A stretch of DNA of 64,000 nucleotides from Tepidanaerobacter syntrophicus (GTDB lineage: Bacteria > Bacillota > Thermosediminibacteria > Thermosediminibacterales > Tepidanaerobacteraceae): assembly GCF_001485475.2 (NCBI RefSeq), contig NZ_DF976999.1:400291-464290 (forward strand), written 5' to 3'. The first letter of the stretch is position 1. The number at the start of each line of letters is the position of its first letter. The notes beneath the pieces were generated by a model that saw nothing but the letters and a program-made list of their open reading frames with translations, had not been told where the DNA came from and searched no databases. The position numbers and the translations under genes are program-made. Shown here piece after piece: positions 1 through 7,477 of the stretch.

Positions 1-684
1 ATACGCTACTTTGTCAAGCAATTCTTGATTATTTGAAACTACCATCCCGCCGCCGCCGGTTGTTATTATCTTGTTGGCATTAAAGGAATATACCCCTATA
101 TCACCGATAGTACCGCAGTACTTGCCTTTATATTTTCCTTCCAGATAATATGAGCCTAAGGCTTCTGTAGAGTCTTCTATAACTTTTAAGTTGTATTTTT
201 CCTTTATCCTTATAAGTTTTTCCATATTTGCAGGATTGCCGAATACATGGACTATTGTTATTGCTTTTATTTGTCTTTTTGTCTTTTTATTGATTACCTT
301 TCCGTCTATAAAATCACATTCATTTTCCAGAAATTCTTCAAGCTTATCCATATCCATATCTAATGTATCATCACAATCCATGAATATAGGTTCTGCACCC
401 ATGTATTTCACCGGATTTACCGCTGCTATAAATGTAACCGTAGGAACTATTACCTCATCTTCCGGCTCTATGCCAAGCACCTTCAGTGCAAGATGAAGCC
501 CTGCTGTACCGCTTTGACATGATACCGCTCTTTTTACACCTACATATCTTGCTGTCTTTTCTTCAAATTCAGTTATAAATCTACCGCCCGTTGACACCCA
601 GCCTGTTTCTATGGTTTCTTTTATATTCTCCATGATGTCTAAAGAAAGGTTAGGAACCGATAGGGGTATTGGGTTATGATCCAT
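1..684 (-). CDS. DegT/DnrJ/EryC1/StrS-type sugar aminotransferase, LegC-like (3' end outside window)
   Basis: A PLP-dependent aminotransferase that would put an amino group on a keto-deoxy nucleotide sugar. The reading frame runs from ATG at 684 to the window edge, giving the first 228 residues. Visible signs are the N-terminal TGWVSTGGRFITEFE segment, the SCQSGTAGLHLAL cofactor-phosphate region, the IEDSTEALGS aspartate motif and FNANKIITTGGGG, where K is the expected Schiff-base lysine. The start is supported by GGAG about 10 nt upstream. It is the last visible gene of the glycan locus. The LegC/PglE sub-type is suggested by the conserved VTFIAAVNPVKYMG stretch and is an inference; the family call is firm. 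Confidence 0.88.
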   Translation of the reverse strand, partial: MDHNPIPLSVPNLSLDIMENIKETIETGWVSTGGRFITEFEEKTARYVGVKRAVSCQSGTAGLHLALKVLGIEPEDEVIVPTVTFIAAVNPVKYMGAEPIFMDCDDTLDMDMDKLEEFLENECDFIDGKVINKKTKRQIKAITIVHVFGNPANMEKLIRIKEKYNLKVIEDSTEALGSYYLEGKYKGKYCGTIGDIGVYSFNANKIITTGGGGMVVSNNQELLDKVAY

Positions 685-841
685 GGTTTACCACTCCAAA
701 CTGCTTTTTGATACTAAATTAAATCCACATTTTAGTAAACGTTAATTTTATTTTCTATATTCAGGGAAAAATGAGCTTTCTTCTGTCTTTGCTTCGCTTA
801 GAATGTCAATTAAATCTTTGCAGAGCCCTATATCAAGGATT

Positions 842-1225
842 TTATATAAAAAATCCTCTTTCTAAAGCAACTAAAGCAACAACTAATTTGTTTTCAGTAT
901 CTATTGTTAGATGTGCTTCTGTAACACCTAATTCATCTGCAAAACTCTTGGCTGTATTTAAAAATTCTATTTTTCTCTCACCATTTTCATTTATTATTAT
1001 TTGAATATCTTGGGTGCCGATAGTATCAGTAAATCCTGTCCCCAAAGCTTTTGCCACTGCTTCTTTTGCTGCCAACATACTACCCAAGGTAATTATTTTT
1101 TCCCTATAATTGAGTTTAACTGTTGATTCTAATTCTAAAGGGGTAAAAAGTCTGCAGAGAATACTTTTTTTACGTTCTATGATTTTTATTCTTTCAAGAT
1201 CAAGGATATCGGCGCCAATTAGCAT
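842..1225 (-). CDS. acpS: Holo-[acyl-carrier-protein] synthase
   Basis: Transfers 4'-phosphopantetheine from CoA to the serine of acyl carrier proteins. The 127-aa length is typical for AcpS. The N-terminal GADILDLERI matches the metal-binding Asp motif (D6), and LAAKEAVAKALGTG carries the second conserved K/E pair (K54, E55). It lies 17 nt after the acyltransferase gene and in the same operon as an ACP gene at 3747-3977, so it probably activates that dedicated ACP. It may also be the cell's only AcpS, which cannot be decided here. The ATG at 1225 follows a modest AAAAGG ribosome site. Confidence 0.9.
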   Translation of the reverse strand: MLIGADILDLERIKIIERKKSILCRLFTPLELESTVKLNYREKIITLGSMLAAKEAVAKALGTGFTDTIGTQDIQIIINENGERKIEFLNTAKSFADELGVTEAHLTIDTENKLVVALVALERGFFI

Positions 1226-1242
1226 ACCTTTTCACCCGAAAT

Positions 1243-1875
1243 TTACTTTATGTATTTTGCTGGATTCCCAAAAACAGTAGAGCCTTCCCTTACATTTCGA
1301 ACCACTACACTGCCTGCGCCAATAACCGAATCATCTCCTATAATAACGCCCGGTAAAACGCAAGCACTACTGCCAATGCTCACTCTCTTACCTACCTTTG
1401 CAAAACCAGTAACATCTACTTTGCCACTGAGAGTTGAGTAGTCGCCCACTGAAGCATCGTGGCCTGTGCCTGATCCGCAATTAATTGTAACAAACTCTCC
1501 TATATTTGCATCACAGGTTATAATAGAATTTGGACATAAAACACTGCCTAGGCCAATCTTTACATTTTTTCCTATAATACTCGTTCTGTGGATAAAGGTT
1601 TCAAACTTTGCACCTTTATCCCTGAGCACATTTGCAAGTTTGTACTTAATTCGAGGAGTTCCTATAGCCATAACCAGATACTCATCATCTTGAGGTTGAT
1701 ACTCCGATATCGTTGATACTACATCAACTTCATAATTGTACTCCCTTAGTGCTGACAAATTATCATCTAAAAATCCCATAACTTGCCAGTCTGGATACTT
1801 TTCCCGCGAATCTTTAATCCAGTTATAGACTTCTCGACCAAAACCGCCCGCACCTACAATTAAAATTTTCTTCAT
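1243..1875 (-). CDS. PglD/NeuD-family sugar O/N-acyltransferase
   Basis: A left-handed beta-helix (hexapeptide) acyltransferase with an N-terminal Rossmann-like PglD_N domain (KILIVGAGGFGREV, residues 3-16) followed by hexapeptide repeats from about residue 97 to 200. H139 in the GTGHDASVGDYS stretch matches the catalytic base of PglD. Family members transfer an acetyl group from acetyl-CoA to the 4-amino group of UDP-sugars or to sialic acids. Here it sits directly after KAS III, ACP and a ketoreductase-like gene. I infer that it may transfer an unusual acyl group made by them. It uses GGAG before ATG at 1875. Confidence 0.85.
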   Translation of the reverse strand: MKKILIVGAGGFGREVYNWIKDSREKYPDWQVMGFLDDNLSALREYNYEVDVVSTISEYQPQDDEYLVMAIGTPRIKYKLANVLRDKGAKFETFIHRTSIIGKNVKIGLGSVLCPNSIITCDANIGEFVTINCGSGTGHDASVGDYSTLSGKVDVTGFAKVGKRVSIGSSACVLPGVIIGDDSVIGAGSVVVRNVREGSTVFGNPAKYIK

Positions 1876-1914
1876 AATGATTCTCCATTATATATATAAT
1901 TAGTAATGCGTATT

Positions 1915-2682
1915 TTATTCTTTGCTAATAGTAAATCCTCCATCAACCACCATAGTAGTTCCTGTTATCCACTTTGAAGCATCTGATAATAAAAACGCTG
2001 CTGCCATTGCCACATCTTCCGGAAGTCCAAATCCAAGCGGATATCTTTCCATTTTTCTTTTAATTGCTTCGCCGGGTGCGCGATTAACCAGATCTTCATA
2101 CATTTTTGTTTTGACCAATCCGGCAGCTATTGAGTTTACCCTGATATTTTTTGGGGCAAGTTCTACAGCCAATGCTCTTACAGCACCGTCAACGGCAGCC
2201 TTGCTGGCAGAATAAAGCGATATTCCATTATTCCCTGTTAATCCGGCTGCTGATGACATAACTACCAAGCTTGAAGTTTCTTGTTTAACATCTTTATGGC
2301 TCAAGCCCTTGGCAATCATTAAAGCCGCAAACGCACTGGTTTTAAAAACAGGTTCAATTTTCTTCTCTTTAATTATATTTAGGGGAATTGTTGCTTCTAT
2401 CCCCGCAGCATGAAATACCCCGGAAAGCCGTCCTTGCTCAGCTGCGATAGTTTTTAATAATTCCGGTATCCCATCTAATTGTTCCAGATCATATTCATAA
2501 ATACTATGGCCACTGCCTTCCAGCTCTCTGCAAGTTTCTTCAAGTCTTTCTCTATTTCTGGCTAACAACACGACTTCTGCTCCAAGTTTGCTTAAAATAA
2601 TCGCCGTTTCTCTGCCTATTCCCGATGAAGCACCGGTTACTAATATTCTTTTACCTTCCAAGGACATAGGGTTAAAAACCAC
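1915..2682 (-). CDS. Short-chain dehydrogenase/reductase, 3-oxoacyl-ACP reductase-like
   Basis: A 255-aa classical SDR. Numbering from the GTG at 2682, TGASSGIG (16-23) binds NAD(P), and S143/S144, Y157 and K161 (YSASK) form the active site. It ends in the usual GTTMVVDGGF segment. I chose the GTG at 2682 because a perfect GGAGG lies at 2690-2694 with 7 nt spacing, and because the longer ATG frame (2745) would overlap the upstream gene by 61 nt. It follows the second KAS III stop by 2 nt, so translational coupling is likely. The context argues for reduction of a 3-oxoacyl-ACP (FabG role); reduction of a keto-sugar is the alternative. Confidence 0.85.
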   Translation of the reverse strand: MVFNPMSLEGKRILVTGASSGIGRETAIILSKLGAEVVLLARNRERLEETCRELEGSGHSIYEYDLEQLDGIPELLKTIAAEQGRLSGVFHAAGIEATIPLNIIKEKKIEPVFKTSAFAALMIAKGLSHKDVKQETSSLVVMSSAAGLTGNNGISLYSASKAAVDGAVRALAVELAPKNIRVNSIAAGLVKTKMYEDLVNRAPGEAIKRKMERYPLGFGLPEDVAMAAAFLLSDASKWITGTTMVVDGGFTISKE

Positions 2683-2684
2683 TG

Positions 2685-3743
2685 CTACACCTCCAATAAT
2701 CGTAAGCTCGCAAGAGGGCCTGCATTCATTAAGGCGCCTCCCCACGAATAACCTACTCCAAAACCTATCATTGCAAGCTTTTTCTTATTGGAGCTTAGCA
2801 CATCTTGCAGTTCACTTGTTATTGTAAGAGGTATTGAAGCAGAGCTTGTATTCCCAAATCTATCAATGCTGATAGGCGTTTGTTCTTGACTAAGCTTTAA
2901 TTTTTTTGCTAAATGTTTTAAAATAAATTCATTTGCCTGATGAAAAACAAAGTAATCAATATCTTTAACATCTAAGTTATTTATACTTAACAGCTCTTTT
3001 ACCAGCGGCGGCACTCTCTTTATTGTAAAATTAAAAATTTCTCCGCCATCCATGTATAGATCATTTAGGCTTCGTATACTCCCATCGGGTTGAACAATTC
3101 TTACAAGATTTTCTTGTGTTGCCGGATTCCTGTAGCCTCCTGCCGGAATAATTAAATTGTCGCTGCCTTTACCGTCTGTTTTTAAAACAAAGCTTATTGT
3201 TGAAGATGTTTCGTCCATCTCTAGTGCGGTTGCCGAGGCAGCATCGCCAAAAAGCATAGATGTTGAGCGATCATTAGGAGAAATAGCTTTGCTTATGGTA
3301 TCACCTACAAGCAGCAAAATCCGCTTCAAAGCTCCTGTTGCGATAAAATTGGCAGCCATCCATAATCCATAAACATAACCGGAACATCCTAGATTTACGT
3401 CAAATGCCATGCATTCCGTAGATAATCCCAGTTTATCTTGCACAACACAGCTTGTGGCAGGGAGCCTATAGTCCGGCGTCTGAGAAATAAAGATAATACC
3501 GTCTATTGTATCTGCCGGCCAATCCAGCTCTTCTATCAATTTTGCAGCAGCTGCCGTACATAAATCCGATGTGCAAGTATCGCTATTTGTGATACGTCTT
3601 TCCTTAACACCTGTCATTTCAGTTATTTTATTTATATCTTCTTTGGGAAAATATTTTTCAAAATCTTCATTCTTAACGATATTTTTTGGTACAGTACAGA
3701 CTATTCCCTTAATATTAACATTCGATGCCAGTGTTTGTATCAT
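2685..3743 (-). CDS. Ketoacyl synthase III (FabH-like) paralogue 2
   Basis: A thiolase-fold condensing enzyme of the KAS III group, 352 aa. The Cys-His-Asn triad is complete: C120 in DVNLGCSGYVYGL, H268 in FHQAN and N298 in FGNTSS. KAS III enzymes join an acyl-CoA primer to malonyl-ACP and release CO2. It is 3 nt from the acp gene and is a diverged sister of the KAS III at 4002-5024, sharing the TPDY/SPDY and MDGxEIFNFT segments. Being paired with an ACP inside a glycan locus, it is unlikely to be the housekeeping FabH of membrane lipid synthesis. Confidence 0.88.
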   Translation of the reverse strand: MIQTLASNVNIKGIVCTVPKNIVKNEDFEKYFPKEDINKITEMTGVKERRITNSDTCTSDLCTAAAAKLIEELDWPADTIDGIIFISQTPDYRLPATSCVVQDKLGLSTECMAFDVNLGCSGYVYGLWMAANFIATGALKRILLLVGDTISKAISPNDRSTSMLFGDAASATALEMDETSSTISFVLKTDGKGSDNLIIPAGGYRNPATQENLVRIVQPDGSIRSLNDLYMDGGEIFNFTIKRVPPLVKELLSINNLDVKDIDYFVFHQANEFILKHLAKKLKLSQEQTPISIDRFGNTSSASIPLTITSELQDVLSSNKKKLAMIGFGVGYSWGGALMNAGPLASLRLLEV

Positions 3744-3746
3744 ATC

Positions 3747-3977
3747 TTAATCCTCTTTTGCTTTTTTTATTAAATCTATTACTTCTCCCACTGTTTTAGC
3801 TTGTGACAGCGACTTTCCGTTAACTGTTACATCGAAATATTCATCGATTAAAGCTATGGTAGATACTACAGCGACTGAATCAAAATTTTCACTATCTAAT
3901 TCGTAATCATCGTTTAAATCTTCTGCATCTACCTCTAATAAATCTGCAAGTTCCGCTAAAAATTCCTTAAATTCCAT
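3747..3977 (-). CDS. Acyl carrier protein (dedicated to the glycan locus)
   Basis: A 76-aa acidic four-helix carrier protein. S34 in the ENFDSVAVV segment is the phosphopantetheine site; the motif is DSV where housekeeping ACPs have DSL, as in many specialised carriers. It lies between two KAS III genes and shares an operon with acpS. It probably carries the growing short acyl chain from the condensing enzymes to the ketoreductase and the sugar acyltransferase. A GGAGG-type site precedes ATG 3977. Confidence 0.88.
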   Translation of the reverse strand: MEFKEFLAELADLLEVDAEDLNDDYELDSENFDSVAVVSTIALIDEYFDVTVNGKSLSQAKTVGEVIDLIKKAKED

Positions 3978-4001
3978 TTATATTCCTCCAATTAATTTTA
4001 A

Positions 4002-5024
4002 TTAAACATATCTTATTATTGTACCTGCCCAAGAAAGTCCTACTCCAAACCCTACCAACATTAATTTATCGCCCTTTTTTATGCTGTTTTTTTCTAACTC
4101 TAATTCAATAGCCATGGGTATAGTAGATGAAACTGTATTGCCATACTCTTCGTTGTTTACGCAAAATTTTTCTTTAGGTATTTTTATCTTTTTGCGCAGA
4201 GTTTCCAGCATAAATGCATTAGCTTGGTGGAATATATACATATCGATATCATCGATTGTCATCTTGCTTTTTTTGAGCAACTCTTTCACTGCAGAAGGCA
4301 CGGATTTTAAGGTAAAGTTAAATATCTCCGCACCATCCATAAAAAGATTTTGCGGTGACCTTATTGCTCCATCATCAAAAGTTTGCTCTATTCCCGTCTC
4401 TTGTGATACCGGCATTCTAAGCCCGCCTGCCGGTACAATTAACAGGTCGGCACCGCTGCCGTCGGTTCCGAAAACAAACGGCCCGATTAGCTCTTCTTCG
4501 CTTTCGATAGAAGATATAAATGTTGCTGCCGCTCCATCGCCGAAAATCGTTCTTACACTCCTGTCACTGGGATGTAAGTATTTGGAATATGTTTCAGAAG
4601 TAATCAGAAGTACATTACTAACAATCCCTGATTCTATCATTCCTTTGACAATTGAAAGCCCATATACATATCCGGAACACCCTAGGTTAATGTCAAAAGC
4701 TCCGCAAGTAGTTGGCAGCTTTAGGCGGTCCTGCACAATGCAAGCTGTTGTCGGCAAATAATAATCTGGACTTTGCGTGCAAAGTATTAGAAATTCTACT
4801 TCTTCTCTTTTGCATATACCTTTTTCAAATAGTTTTTCAGCCGCCGCAACAGCTAAATCAGATGCGCATTCATTCTTTCCCGCAATTGCTCTGGTTGATA
4901 TGCCTGTTTTATTATAAATTTTTTCTACATCCCAATCAGGATAATCTTTTATAAGTTCATCATTAGTCAGTTTTTGTGCGGGAAGGTATGATGCTATATC
5001 TTTAATGTAAGCTCTGTTCCTCAT
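4002..5024 (-). CDS. Ketoacyl synthase III (FabH-like) paralogue 1
   Basis: A second KAS III-type condensing enzyme, 340 aa, with an intact triad: C116 in DINLGCSGYVYGL, H266 in FHQAN and N296 in EYGNTVSS. The two paralogues are similar over their whole length, suggesting an old tandem duplication with acp inserted or retained between them. They may act as a heterodimer, use different primers, or do successive condensations; the sequence cannot tell which. It is the first of the acyl-synthesis genes, lying 63 nt after the PIG-L gene. Confidence 0.88.
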   Translation of the reverse strand: MRNRAYIKDIASYLPAQKLTNDELIKDYPDWDVEKIYNKTGISTRAIAGKNECASDLAVAAAEKLFEKGICKREEVEFLILCTQSPDYYLPTTACIVQDRLKLPTTCGAFDINLGCSGYVYGLSIVKGMIESGIVSNVLLITSETYSKYLHPSDRSVRTIFGDGAAATFISSIESEEELIGPFVFGTDGSGADLLIVPAGGLRMPVSQETGIEQTFDDGAIRSPQNLFMDGAEIFNFTLKSVPSAVKELLKKSKMTIDDIDMYIFHQANAFMLETLRKKIKIPKEKFCVNNEEYGNTVSSTIPMAIELELEKNSIKKGDKLMLVGFGVGLSWAGTIIRYV

Positions 5025-5087
5025 TATTAGCCCCCTAATACAAAAAACTCATTTCAAAAATTTCTTCTCCACAGCCTTAATTTGTCT

Positions 5088-5738
5088 TTACAATGTCTCT
5101 CTCACTAACATAAAACTTTCTGCATATGCTACACCAATCGTTGATCCCCTAAGCTTTGCCAGTGCTTCTATTATTTCATTTGAACGAGGATGGGGTGGCT
5201 CTTTTATTTGAGACTTATAGCAATTCATCGCTTGTTTTTTCTTATCTATAAAACCTGTAATATTGCTCCATACATTTGGAATAAAGGCATTATCGACTGT
5301 GGGAATATTCCATTCGGTTTCGGAAAGGGTTTCGTATGCATAAATCGCATTTACATTTACGCTGTTGATTGGTCTTAATGCAACCATCGCACTGTTCGAA
5401 ACCACAGCATGGTCAATGTGCATGTCTCCTTTATGTGGTATAAAAGCTATATTTGGTTTTATATGCTCAACAACTTTTAGTAATTCAAAATTAATGTCCT
5501 TTAATGGAGTTTCTCTAAGCTGCACTACTGGAAAATCTAAAAAAATCGTTTCTTTGACACCCAATATTTTGTGTGCGTTCAGAGCTTCGGAACGTATCAT
5601 GTTCACCATTTCGTCCGAATCTCCTTTTGTCACTTCACATATAAAAACTTCATGCCCTGAGGCTGAGTATTTAGCAATTGTTCCTCCCACTCCTAAAACT
5701 TCATCATCGTTGTGGGGTGCAAAGACTATTATGCGCAT
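5088..5738 (-). CDS. PIG-L/LmbE-family deacetylase
   Basis: A zinc-dependent N-deacetylase of 216 aa. The PHNDDE motif (8-13; H9 and D12 as ligands) and HIDH (H110 as third ligand) are complete. Members remove acetyl groups from GlcNAc-containing compounds. In this locus it may expose the amino group of an N-acetylated sugar so that a different acyl or formyl group can be added, which fits the neighbouring formyltransferase-like and acyl-synthesis genes. The start at 5738 has GGTGG upstream, 14 nt from the previous stop. Confidence 0.85.
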   Translation of the reverse strand: MRIIVFAPHNDDEVLGVGGTIAKYSASGHEVFICEVTKGDSDEMVNMIRSEALNAHKILGVKETIFLDFPVVQLRETPLKDINFELLKVVEHIKPNIAFIPHKGDMHIDHAVVSNSAMVALRPINSVNVNAIYAYETLSETEWNIPTVDNAFIPNVWSNITGFIDKKKQAMNCYKSQIKEPPHPRSNEIIEALAKLRGSTIGVAYAESFMLVRETL

Positions 5739-5751
5739 CTTTTAAACCACC

Positions 5752-6651
5752 TTATTTGAACTTATGTCCTACTCTGAAATGTACTTGATCTTCTGGCGAA
5801 TACTCATATACGCGGAGTAAACCGTCTAAGCATACTATGTCTATGTAGTTTTCACTGATTTCGGCAATTTGGCCCGGGATTCCGATATATTTATTGTTCT
5901 CTAATTTATCAGCTTTCCAAAAAATCACCTTCGTTTTGCCGTCATACATCGAAAAGGCTCCGGGATACGGATATGATACTGCGCGAATTAAGCGCTGAAT
6001 GTTTTTAGCGGAATCCTGCCAATTTATGCAGCCATCTTCCGGAGTTCTTTTTAATAAATAAGTGGCCAGGCTCTCATCCTGAGGTATGGCTTCTATAGTG
6101 TCATCTAGAAATTTCGGTAAGGACACTTTTAAAAGTTCTTGCAGCGCTACCCCGCATTTTCTGCCCACATCGTCGGCATAATCATCATCTTCTATAAGAT
6201 ACTCCATCTGACCGATAATTCGTCCGGAATCAGTGCCTTCGTCGATAAAAAACAAGGATACCTTTGAATTCTTTACCCCTAATAAAATTTGCCATGGAAT
6301 TGCAGCCCTGCCTCTGAATTTTGGAAGCGGTGTCGGATGAAATCCTACTACGCCCTTCTTTGCACACTGCATTATTTCATTTCCCACCAACTGGGAAAGT
6401 CCTATAACAAATATATAATCAGGCTGAATTTGTCTGATAGCGGAAACACAGCTTTCATCGTTTATTTTTTTAAACGTCATATAAGGCAATCCATGCTGTT
6501 TTGCTATTTTGTGTATAGGCTCATACCCTGAAACATTTTTTGAATACTCCTCGCCAAGCGAAAATACCATATCTACCGGAAAACCTAATTCAATCATTGT
6601 TTCTAATGCGATTTTACTTGAACCGACAGAACCAATAAGTACAGATTTCAT
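5752..6651 (-). CDS. Formyltransferase-fold protein (methionyl-tRNA / sugar N-formyltransferase-like)
   Basis: A 299-aa protein with a formyltransferase Rossmann domain (1-200) and a C-terminal Fmt-like beta-barrel. The GFHPTPLPKFRGRA segment (103-116) contains the catalytic His (H105), and DEGTDSG holds the conserved Asp (D141). The Asn that precedes His by two positions in Fmt, PurN and ArnA is Gly here (G103). Its position in a glycan operon next to a 4,6-dehydratase and aminotransferase points to N-formylation of an amino sugar rather than tRNA. The Asn loss makes the chemistry uncertain. Confidence 0.75.
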   Translation of the reverse strand: MKSVLIGSVGSSKIALETMIELGFPVDMVFSLGEEYSKNVSGYEPIHKIAKQHGLPYMTFKKINDESCVSAIRQIQPDYIFVIGLSQLVGNEIMQCAKKGVVGFHPTPLPKFRGRAAIPWQILLGVKNSKVSLFFIDEGTDSGRIIGQMEYLIEDDDYADDVGRKCGVALQELLKVSLPKFLDDTIEAIPQDESLATYLLKRTPEDGCINWQDSAKNIQRLIRAVSYPYPGAFSMYDGKTKVIFWKADKLENNKYIGIPGQIAEISENYIDIVCLDGLLRVYEYSPEDQVHFRVGHKFK

Positions 6652-6686
6652 ATGTCTATATGCTCCTTATCATCTCTAAAACCAAT

Positions 6687-7286
6687 TTAAGTTGAGGCTT
6701 TAGTTATTTCTTTTTTAAAATGTTTTTCACCAAACAAAATTATTGCAATAGTTTTAAGGAGAATTTTTATATCAAGAATTACCGAATAATTATCCACGTA
6801 AAAAACATCGTATTCAATTCGTTTATCCCATGGCAACGCTACATTGCCATTGACTTGGGCAAGCCCTGTCATACCGGGCCGAACTTTGAGTCTTCGCATC
6901 TCGCGAGAAGTGTAGTTATCAACTTGGATTTTAATTGTTGGCCTCGGACCCACTAACGCCATATCGCCTTTTACAACATTGAATAATTGCGGTAATTCAT
7001 CGATTTTTGTCCTTCTTAAGATTTTCCCTATAAAAGTTATTCTCTCAGCATCTTTGCTCGAATCGAAATTTTTTTCTGCTTTATTATCAACTTTCATCGT
7101 CCTAAACTTATAAATCTTAAATATCCTGCCATTCTTTCCGACTCTCTCTTGTTTAAACAGCACCAGGCCCTTGGGATCTTCCAGTTTGATAGCAATAGCG
7201 GCAAGGAGCATGATGGGAGATAGGGCTACAAGTAAAACTACCGCAAGTATGTAATCTAGTAATCTTTTTATGTATTTTCGATACAT
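6687..7286 (-). CDS. Initiating sugar-phosphate transferase (PglC/WcaJ-type polyprenyl phosphoglycosyltransferase)
   Basis: A 199-aa small-form bacterial sugar transferase (PF02397). It has one N-terminal membrane helix (about 8-32), then KIYKFRTM, the LRRTKIDELPQLFNV core and GDMALVGPRP. It transfers a sugar-1-phosphate from a UDP-sugar to undecaprenyl phosphate, the first membrane step of glycan assembly. Being the short PglC form without the extra transmembrane region, it may act on a 2,4-diacylamino sugar of the bacillosamine kind, consistent with the adjacent PglF- and PglD-like genes. A good AGGGAGG site precedes ATG 7286. Confidence 0.92.
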   Translation of the reverse strand: MYRKYIKRLLDYILAVVLLVALSPIMLLAAIAIKLEDPKGLVLFKQERVGKNGRIFKIYKFRTMKVDNKAEKNFDSSKDAERITFIGKILRRTKIDELPQLFNVVKGDMALVGPRPTIKIQVDNYTSREMRRLKVRPGMTGLAQVNGNVALPWDKRIEYDVFYVDNYSVILDIKILLKTIAIILFGEKHFKKEITKAST

Positions 7287-7477
7287 CTTAATAAAACCTC
7301 CCTAAAAACTTTCTGGGCCACTGCTGTTTTCCTGTTCCTTTTGCTTTTGGGCTTTCAGTGGGGCATATGTGGGAACAAGAGAGTGTATTCCGGAAGGTGC
7401 TTATCCGTTCACGATTTTATAAGTTGTGCTTGTACATTCAAGCACTCTGTCCGTAAATAATGTCCTTTACAAATAAA

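Noticed and set aside
4081..4761. A 226-codon open frame on the plus strand
   Set aside because: It is antisense to a clear KAS III gene, has no ribosome site and reads as a low-complexity shadow of that gene.
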